Shown: positions 55,501-64,000 of the stretch, one piece after another
Position numbering within the stretch: position 1 is the first letter of the stretch
Layout of the letters: each line of letters opens with the position of its first letter
Assembly (NCBI RefSeq): GCF_012273895.1
Contig: NC_052128.1
Coordinates: 2,604,001 to 2,668,000 of the forward strand
DNA: 64,000 nt
Reading direction: 5' to 3'
Source of the DNA: Zerene cesonia
Lineage: Eukaryota > Arthropoda > Insecta > Lepidoptera > Pieridae
Notes under the pieces: model-generated
Told to the model about the DNA's origin: nothing
The model's input: the letters and a program-made list of their open reading frames with translations, nothing else
Database searches by the model: none
Position numbers and translations under genes: made by a program

Positions 55501-57216
55501 AGTCCATAAAGTTGATATTAATACCATTAGAATATAACCGAATCTTTGAAACGAAAAAGGAATACCTAATTAACGTAGAAAAAATCATATAACACTCGTA
55601 CACAAGTTAAACACGATTTTATACGAGTAGTTCAATGAACTTCCAAGTGGAAGTGCAGAGTATAATTCGTGTTTATGCCCATTGAAGATAGAATTTTTCC
55701 TTGTTGATTGGTTTAATTTGCAGTATGTACCTAAATCTTAATATCTTTATAAAGCAAACGTGATATGTACGTTATAGATATATTTTATATATTAATTTTG
55801 TATACTAATATTTAAAGAGATAAGGTTTATGAATTTTGGTAGTATTTTTTATATTAGAATAACTTCGCTGATAGTTCACATGGTCTTAGTCATACTGGAC
55901 CGAATTCGAAAATTGTACCAATAGAAAGCCATGGTATCTCTAAGTCTCAAAAGTTGTTTCATTATTTTTTGTCTCAGGAGAATATCGGGCTGCGCCAGGA
56001 CGAGCGAGTTATATTATAGACAGTATCAAAGGGATGAGCGTATTAATCAATTAATTATTATAATATAATATTGTTTTTGTCACTTATATTTAACCAGCTA
56101 TTGGTGTACCTTGTTATTGGCGTAATTACTGTGATAATTAATCAGATACTGTAAAATTAGCTGTATGGTACCTTTTATAAATAAAATAAAAAATATATGA
56201 AATAATCAATTATCTCAGTTGTTTTTGTACATGTTTAATATCGATTCTTGATCGTTTTAGCTATAAATCCGTTTTTGTTTATTATACAGAATTGTGAGTT
56301 TAAAATGTATCTTATACTAGCTTATGTACAATAAAAATTTAAGAACTAATAACTTATCTGAATGCAAATCTATGATGTGTTAAACCAAATCCCTGTGGAG
56401 TGATATATTCACGAGTTTTAATTACTGCAGATGCATTTTGCGAGACGCTATTTTACACTCATCGCGTGTATGCAATTAAATAGATTAAAGGGACGCGGAC
56501 CTATTTAGATAATTTTTAAGTTTAATATGGTATTTATAATCCAAACCTGAGGTAGACAGAGATTAATAAAATAATATAATTTACATGGTTTGGTACTAAC
56601 TTGTATATTTGTAAAATTTATGTGGGTATGCAAGTACATGTTTGTTAACATGGGAATATTAACATGTTCTGTTAATATCCCATAATTTCCCATTCCTAAT
56701 ACAATATTTTCGAAAATTTACGCTGTACTAAAATGAAAACTATTTTTATAAAGTTATTAATTATTGATTATTTTTATAGAAAAGTAGCCAAAATCATAAT
56801 AACCACTCTATTTATTATATAATCACTCTATATGCTAAAGGTTGATTTAAAAGAAGGGAACCTTGATAGAAATCACAGTTCAGGTCAATGTTACATATTT
56901 TTCTCTATCTACAATCGATATTTATCATATATGAGCAATAACTCTCATGGCTTGGATTTGTGCCAATCGTTGAGAACCTTTGACTTTAATGCCTAACTTT
57001 AAGCGAACCACTTAACTAGAACACTTACATAAAGTGTCCACTCTAAATACATATTTTCACTCGAATTTCGTTTAAAACTATTAGCAGCATATTTGTTACT
57101 TGAAATGTTAAACTGTTAAAAATTACCTAGTATACTGTAGAAATTATTGTCCCCAAAAAACAAATGTGTAGTTAGATGAGAACAGAGTTTCGTAATTACT
57201 TCCTTCATAAGGAACG

Positions 57217-57331
57217 TTGCTAGTTTCTGAACGTGGTGCGCGCGAAAATTCTTAACGTTACGCGGGAAAACGGGGTGAATATGGCGGACGTTTAGGGGAC
57301 GTCAACCCTGCGCGAAACTTGGCAGCTTACT
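57217..57331. promoter_or_regulatory. GC-rich block with an ATGGCGGACG motif
   Basis: CG-rich stretch (GGTGCGCGCGAAAATTC ... TACGCGGGAAAACGGGG) with ATGGCGGACG, resembling the YY1/Pho-type motif often at start sites. On the minus strand a plausible donor (CCCAGCAGTAAGC) ends at 57,331. It could be the promoter and noncoding first exon of the ABC transporter 6.8 kb downstream. This is inference from composition and position. Confidence 0.25.
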
Positions 57332-58800
57332 GCTGGGTAGTTTTTGGCAACTAAGATACTTGTACTAAGCAATGCGGTATGTTCTAGTACTCGATATTAT
57401 CTGGGTGACATACTCAAGTTTTACTATACTTTACGACTGACCCACTAACAATGTAAGATGAAAAATATTTTTCATTGTGTTTCGTAATCTATATCTATTT
57501 ACCAAAAGGCTTCCATAGTGTGATACTTTAATCAATTATAATTTATAATTTGGTTAATTATGTGTTGAATACTGATTTCATATGAAATAAGTCTTTAGGT
57601 ATTATTACTTTTAATTTATGATTTTACTTTCTTAATTTTTCATTACATAACTACCTATACTATTTTACGAAGACAAATATTTTGTGACAGCTTGATTAAT
57701 TTACTTATTTTCACTTCTGAAAATTCAGTAACAGTCAGGTTATTGGTGTTTCCTTTTTTAATTTCATTATTTTTTGGTTATATATATATGATATGCCTGC
57801 TTTAAATAAACTTCTGAACTTCTATGAACACATCTTCAAGCATAGTTAAAGGATTGTTTATTATAATTTAGTCGGCGTTTAAATAAACATTCACGCGTTT
57901 ATTACTGGTTAAACCGCTATAAGCAGATAGAACTGGTTCAGTTGATTATTTCACTGCCAAGGAGAGAAATCTATGAAAAGCAGTATGATAGATTTATGAA
58001 TGTGAGCCAATTTATAGGGAGTTATTTGGTTTCTTATTTAGCGCAATTCCGTTCCATGTCACCTGCTGAAAATTGTATGCTCCGCCTACGCCTATCTTGC
58101 GTAGGTGTTTGATTCGACTAAGTTCAATGATGCGCAAATTTTGAGCGAAAGAATTCTCTGTTAATATTCAAAAGGGTTTTCTGGGAATAGATCTATTTTC
58201 ATTCCAGTTTATTCAATTCCGTATAGTAATTGGGATATAAAAAGTCAATCAATTAAAGATGTATTAACTAGCCGTTTTAATGGTTCCGTTGCTTAGTTTA
58301 GATGGACAGAAAAAAAATTCCGCATCTATGATAACCTACATAAAAGAAAATTGAGATAATCACACCACTTATAATTTAATATCGGCTGAACATATTTCAG
58401 TGATATTTATTTCGTTAGATTCATCTCTCCTTTGGTTTAGGATTAAAACTTACCATGAACAAAAGGGTATATTATTCTATGCGTGTATGTGTCTAATGCA
58501 CTGTAATGTGCGTAATGCTCTTTTCGTGGATTTAATGTATTTCTATGCATTACTTTTTTAAAATGCAGTATATAAGACTCTCCCTTCCGCGCAATTCCAT
58601 TAAAAGAGGTACAAAGCTTCACGCTTCATTCATAATATATAATAAATATTTTTTGCTTCCTTCATTATTAATAAAGTGTTTGGTTGAACGCAATTATCTC
58701 AGAAACTGCCGAACCGATTTCAAAAATTCTTTCCCCGTTGGATAGATACGTATCACGAGCGAAGCCGGGCGGATTGCCAGTCATTTATCAATAAAAACAC

Positions 58801-60814
58801 ATGTATAATTATAATTTAAATTTATTTCCAGTCAAGTACGACCTGTATTTATATAAAATAATATTACAGACGGCAAAATATTATAGAAATTTCGCAAACT
58901 CTCATCACAGCATGTACTTCACACTAACCTAAAGACTTACATTGTTGGAAAATAAAAACTCAATACCACACACATCTCGCAGTTTCACAAAATTTCATAT
59001 GACATTAAGTAATTATTCATATTTATAAACTTTTTATTATTGTAAACATTTGTTACAATATTCGAATTAATCATGTAGATGCAACCTATAATTATATAAT
59101 AAAGCAGTAACTAGTTTTAGGACATACATTATATTTTAAACAGATAGAAATATCAAAATAATAAGACAATGTAAGCTTTAGATTTAAAAGAAAAATCACT
59201 TAAATACTAAGCATTAACCACGCGTCTGCGTGAGGAAGTACTAACATCCACATTTTGTGCTAAATCTAGATCTTATGTTACAATACGAGATATATTAAGC
59301 GCTAAACTATATCATAATTAGATAATTTGAGATGGTCACGAAACATTCACCTTCATCAGACTCGTAAAGAAATTTAATTGAAATAACGTCTCTTTTATAT
59401 CACCGATACATTATGTCTTTTTAATGTTAATTACACATCAATAACATCGAAAAAATCTCCTTATTTAAACAAAAAAAAAATAGAGCCTCGAATGGCTTTA
59501 GCCAATGTTATACTTTCACGAATTTATTTCCAATATTTGATAATATAAAAGAGAAATATAATTTTCCTGGGTAGCGGTAAAGCAAAATAACATAAAAAAA
59601 TATTGGGACGAAGGCAGAGCTTAGGCGTTTCATATGATACAATAAAAAAATTCGTATATCATTCTAACTTCCATGAACTTACATAAAAAATATAATAGGT
59701 TAAATAATTTAGATATATTTTACTTTATTCACTATAAAATAGTGAAAATTTCAAATAATTATTGCATATTACACGAATGACAAATGGTATTAAACCTACC
59801 GATCACTGAATACACAAAAACCACGTACGTACAAAACAATAAAAAAAATAATAAACTAAGTAAAATTTATTTAAAACACAAGGAACACTAGAAATTTTAT
59901 TGCACTTAAATTATAAATATTTGGACGTTATTACTATAAAAGTAACAATTTTTGGTGCACATACATGAAACCGCTGGCTGTCTCCTTATATATATTTTTA
60001 CTTATTTTATAGTTGGGACATTATCAGATTTATATATTATTAAATTAAGATTTGTGCATTTAACAAGCTATACTCAACGGACTGTTGATTTTAAACACAT
60101 AATTAAAGATAAAAAAGTTAAATCCACGAAATATGAAATATTTAAATATAGCCTTTTGGGATTCGCTATCCACAGGCGTTAAACGGGAATCAGTTACTTT
60201 AAGACTTTGCTTGTCCATCTGTCTGTGTGTGTTCGTGGTAGTGAGACAGTTGTAATTTTCAGTGATGATGTTTTCTGACACCGCTATATTAACAAAAAAA
60301 ATGAAAAAAGGAAAATGGAGGTCAAGCAACGTTTTACACGGTCATAAACTGGATGGGTGACATATTATTTAATTTTAATTTAAATATAATATAAATGACC
60401 CAACTATAAATCAGAGATCTAAAGATTCTCAACAATGATATTATAATTAAAAAGTACACAGATTTTATACTCTACATACAACAACACGATCGAATTGTTT
60501 TTTTGGAAACGAGGAATTAAACTAATTAATATTTAACACTAGCCCAGTTAAATATATACAAATAAATCTAAAAAAATATTTACATAACTAAATAAATATA
60601 GAATATAGATAAAAATAAATTTGGTTTAATATAACAAATTTATCTCAAGATCTATTAACAAAATATGTATGACACATAGGAATATAATATAATATTTTAA
60701 ACGACATAATACAATATATTATATTTTTACATCACCTGAAATATGTGATAATGTTTCATCTCTTTCACGCATTCACGGTGTACGTGCGAGTGCGAGCGAG
60801 ACAAAACGTGCATT
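58801..60814 (-). other. AT-rich sequence, probably in part Ndfip 3' UTR
   Basis: Directly downstream of the Ndfip stop on the minus strand. It has no coding frame and contains several possible AATAAA signals, so the extent of the UTR cannot be fixed from sequence. Confidence 0.4.
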
Positions 60815-62823
60815 TCAATAGAAGAACAGCAGTCGCTCTTGGGCCGTGCCGGAGAGCAGACGCCATCCGCGTTTTATATTCAAGTACTGGATAATAGCGC
60901 GCACGCAGATGAGAATTCCTGGAACAAATTAGTTTTTATTAACATATTTTGAATTATTTGTGAATTATGTAATGTTATAAGTTTGCATAACAATTAATGT
61001 ATACAAGTATTGGTTATATTTAAAAGGTTTGCAGTTAACAACATCATTTGAGTTAATACTAAATTTACGGAACGAACAATGCATTTTAAATTGTTATCAA
61101 TACGTAACACTTATATACTTTATATACTTTTCTTATTTAAGTAACAAAAATTGTTTATCATATTCAATTGAAATTTATTATCTCGTCGGTTATTATTTAA
61201 TCAGAATGACACACAATATGATAATATATGGTTAAAAAATTAATTATTCATTTTATGAGGTCAACTATTATTGTCCCAAAAAACATTGAGTGGAGTATGT
61301 TAATAATTCCTTTGGTTTCCTTATAAAAATGTTGCGATTCGTGGCATAAATTTAAAATTACATAAGATTTTCTCGAAATCTGCGTCATCTTTGTATATCA
61401 TTTCATCATCAAGTTAGATAAACAAACAAAAAAAAAACAGAATTTGCAATAAAAACTCTTGCGCAGCATTGCCCGTAATGCCTGCGACGCGTACCCACTT
61501 TCCCTCATAGTCGTCATTAACATTGTCGCTTCGACATAACGAACGGAATTTTTTGTTGTTTATTCTCGAAATTAAATCACATTTACTTATAAATAGGATC
61601 TTAACAAAATAATAAGTTTAAACGAAGTTTCTAATTTAATTACGCTTTCAAACGCGTCATACAATAAAGTTGAAGGTTTTGTTGTATTTATCTATGAAAA
61701 CATACTCAACGTAAAACAAAACGAAATCTTTCTTTCTGCTATTATTGTACTATCATGGAAGCCGAACTGTACGACGCTATTTAATAAAGAGGCTATTAGT
61801 TGAACGGCTGATTAAATTAAATTATGTCTCATGAATATCGTTTGTGAGCGATAACGCCTTGATGGCTATGATTATTTTTAAATTTAATTTTCCTCATCAT
61901 TAATTTTTTTTCCATACATTTCATACGTTTATTAGAAATGTTAAATGTGAATCGATATATCAATATGACAATCGAAACCATATATCTAAAGCCATAATAT
62001 TGCCAGATTCATGGGCTCGTGCAACGTCATGCCTGTTTTCGATTGATTCGAACCACAAATTATAAAGCACACTTTAAAAATACGCTATACCAAGGAATGG
62101 TCATAAATCAATAAGCCACCACTACCAAAAAATCTCGTGCCAGGCCAGTTAAATGTAGAGATTCACCATTCTTTCAATTATAAAAATTCTCACAAAAAAT
62201 TGACTATTTAAAATAAAAGGCCCATTTCCTTTTTCCCACCCTTCCCAGTCCATTCATTATTTCTTATAATAAATCCTTTCCTTATCCCTTACTCTTTAAA
62301 AGCGGTCAGTGCATTCGCAGAGGTCTGAGCACCTGTGAATGTTCATGGGCGGTGGTGATCGCTTACCATCGGGCGAACCACCAGCTAGCTAGCAGTTGCC
62401 CACTGTGAAATAAAAAAATAATAAAACATACACAGTATAATTCACCAAAAGCTATAATAAGCCACCTTATGAAGACAAGCTTAATTAAAATAGTTTCTTG
62501 TGTACATATTAACTACACCAATATTAAAGAGTCTTTGAATACACTTCTTTTTTCACCCATCTGTCAAACGAGCTGCCGGACCACCTGATGGCAAGCTAAA
62601 ACACCATTCCTAGCATAATTCCATGCTGCGTACTCACCGAATGCCATAATAAGCCACCACAACCACGAGTTCTCGTGCGAGGCGAGTTCAGTGGAATGCT
62701 TCACTATGAGCGTCCATTTGGCGAGCGAGAGGCCGAAGCCGGCGAGCGCGCCGTAGCGGCTCGCGACCGTGTGGCAGAAGCACATCAGCAGGAGGAACCC
62801 GATCCAGTTGAATAGGAATGCCA
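60815..62823 (-). CDS. Ndfip: Ndfip, NEDD4-family-interacting protein, last two exons
   Basis: Exon 62,823-62,638 (acceptor TTTCCAG, donor GTGAGT) and terminal exon 60,918-60,815 (acceptor GTTCCAG, stop TGA) join in phase. The first encodes AFLFNWIGFLLLMCFCHTVA, then SRYGALAGFGLSLAKWTLIV and SWLWWLIMAFG; the second GILICVRAIIQYLNIKRGWR and ends in TAQERLLFFY. This matches the membrane half of Ndfip1/2: F-x-x-N-W-x-G-F, R-Y-G-A-x-x-G-F-G-L-S-L-x-K-W, a W-L-W-W helix, and the terminal aromatic tail. Ndfips are three-pass Golgi/endosomal adaptors that recruit and activate NEDD4-type ubiquitin ligases through PPxY motifs. Those motifs and the first helix would lie in 5' exons beyond 62,823, not found here. 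Nothing looks broken. Confidence 0.93.
60919..62637 (-). other. Ndfip intron
   Basis: AT-rich intron between the two visible Ndfip exons. It contains a reversed copy of the interspersed repeat (62,215-62,410) and no other feature. Confidence 0.7.
62215..62410. repeat. Interspersed repeat copy, reversed, in the Ndfip intron
   Basis: Contains GTTCATGGGCGGTGGTGATC, GCTTACCATCGGGCGAACCA and CAGTTGCCCACTG, matching the 6251-6582 repeat in the opposite direction but lacking its GTGGTACTTCC end. Confidence 0.6.
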
Positions 62824-64000
62824 CTGGAAATTAGTTTTTTTTTTGTTATTCCTGTAAATATATACTTTTTGCGACGCGACGTGCGACGAGTCCACATAAA
62901 ATGTACGAAAACTACATAAAATATGCCGGTGGCGGCGTTTTGTGTATTTGATCGGTGATATTAGAATATATATGAATATGCGACGTAATATATAAAGCTG
63001 AAGAGTTTATTTGTTCACTTGAACGCGCTAAGCTTAAGAACTACTGGGTCGACTTGATGAAATTTGGTACACACATAGTTAAGAACCCGAGAAATTACAT
63101 AGAATAGTGATTTGTAGATTTACTAACATGACAATGCTTAGCCATATGGCTAATTCTATTAGAAATTTGAAATTTTCTTGGAAAAACATCCCTTTTACAA
63201 ACTTACGTAAGTTTGTATAAATCTCACGTCAGTTCGTATTCTAAAAAATGGTATTTGGTAATTGGTGTATTCAGATTGAGGTGATATAATAAGAAGAGTG
63301 ATTAGTTATAGATTTTAGATCTTTAAAATAAGCCTTGTTTTATGTTATAAACAATGGTTTTGATTTTTCCGCTATGTAAAAACAATAATGTTCTATAAGA
63401 GTGTTTATTTTAATTCAGTGCGCATTTAATTGAGACTATTGTATTTTTCTGCATTGTCACAGTAGATGATATATAATCACGTGTGTGATTAACAACCTTT
63501 TTCCTCATTCCGTCTGTCTGATAGGCAAGGCAGAACTTAATAGATTATTTTGAATAACCTTTGCCTTAGATTGAGTATATCATTTCGATAAGGTGTAACT
63601 CTTGTAAGGTCGAGTTTCTTGCCGATTCTTTTCGGTAGAAACGACCTTCCGAATCGGAAATAGTTTTAAAAAATGCTTATCGATAAAAGTCTTTAATTAA
63701 AGTAATCGTAAAGTTTACATAAAATTAAAAAAAAAATAAATTGAGTTTGATTTTTCGTCTTGATGGAAGATAATAATATGTCAAATATTAATGTTTGATC
63801 TTAGGTTCGATCATTAATAAGAACGAGCTGAGATTGATACAGACTTGGTCATGTATAAAAAATATTTATCTACTATAGTACTTTAAACGAAATTCAGAAT
63901 TTTTAAGATAAGTTGAGATGAATGCGCATTAGGCTATTTCAAATCTTTATCGATTTAACAACGAAACGGACATCGAAACCTTCATATACATACATATATT
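62824..64000. other. Upstream of the visible Ndfip exons
   Basis: Presumably Ndfip intron. It contains a Helitron-type fragment (about 62,997-63,120) and a repeat fragment with TTTCTTGCCGATTCTTTTCG (about 63,608-63,660). No further Ndfip exon recognised. Confidence 0.5.

Larger units (their letters stand above)
50506..58800. other. Gene-free region upstream of the ABC transporter
   Basis: A lepidopteran repeat fragment (CCCACGGCTGGGACATAGGC, about 50,545-50,620), a Helitron fragment (about 51,070-51,117), a tRNA-like repeat (51,875-51,965), a complete short Helitron (52,314-52,517), a GC-rich block (57,217-57,330) and another Helitron-type fragment (about 58,680-58,785) are present. Short open frames are AT-rich and unsupported. 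Some of it should be the 5' intron of the transporter. Confidence 0.55.

Noticed and set aside
62564..62637. Extension of the Ndfip exon to 62,564
   Set aside because: A GTGAGT donor at 62,637-62,632 and perfect phase with the terminal exon at 60,918 show that coding ends at 62,638.

Overview
This is eukaryotic nuclear DNA, almost certainly from a moth or butterfly (Lepidoptera). Evidence: AT-rich sequence, genes split into short GC-richer exons with GT/AG introns, copies of the short Helitron family ending in a GC hairpin plus CACAGCTAGT, and other interspersed repeats typical of this order. It is a draft scaffold with nine N gaps (four of exactly 1,000 N, five of exactly 100 N). There are no bacterial-type genes, operons or CRISPR arrays.

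Three host genes are visible, all incomplete in the window. (1) 11,157-13,846, plus strand: the last four exons of a four-helix (tetraspan, claudin-like layout) membrane protein. (2) 44,815-50,489, minus strand: eleven exons in perfect phase encoding residues 1-563 of an ABCB (P-glycoprotein/MDR) full transporter; the exons stop just before the ABC signature and no later exon is seen. (3) 60,815-62,823, minus strand: the last two exons of an Ndfip (NEDD4-family-interacting protein) gene.

Between the tetraspan gene and the ABC transporter, about 17-44.8 kb, is a dense nest of DNA transposons, mostly broken. It holds a piggyBac relic, two pogo/Tigger-like transposases, an element flanked by TTAA with 70-bp inverted repeats, DUF7869-like putative transposases, a PIF/Harbinger element with its MADF partner gene, two related elements of a family I cannot name (773-codon transposase-like ORF at 37,425), and a hAT pseudogene. 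Several are nested or joined at gaps.

The most unusual observations are these. The PIF/Harbinger element carries two genes on opposite strands whose exons lie inside each other's introns. The two unnamed elements share a basic N-terminal design and an intron just before the ATG, but carry different repeated motifs (TTTCATTACC versus TTTGTTAC) near their ends. A 26-bp perfect palindrome, duplicated around a LINE tail, sits just upstream of the 773-codon ORF. A MITE at 10.0-10.6 kb carries about ten copies of a TAYAGAGGT motif. The remainder is AT-rich intergenic or intronic sequence with short repeats.
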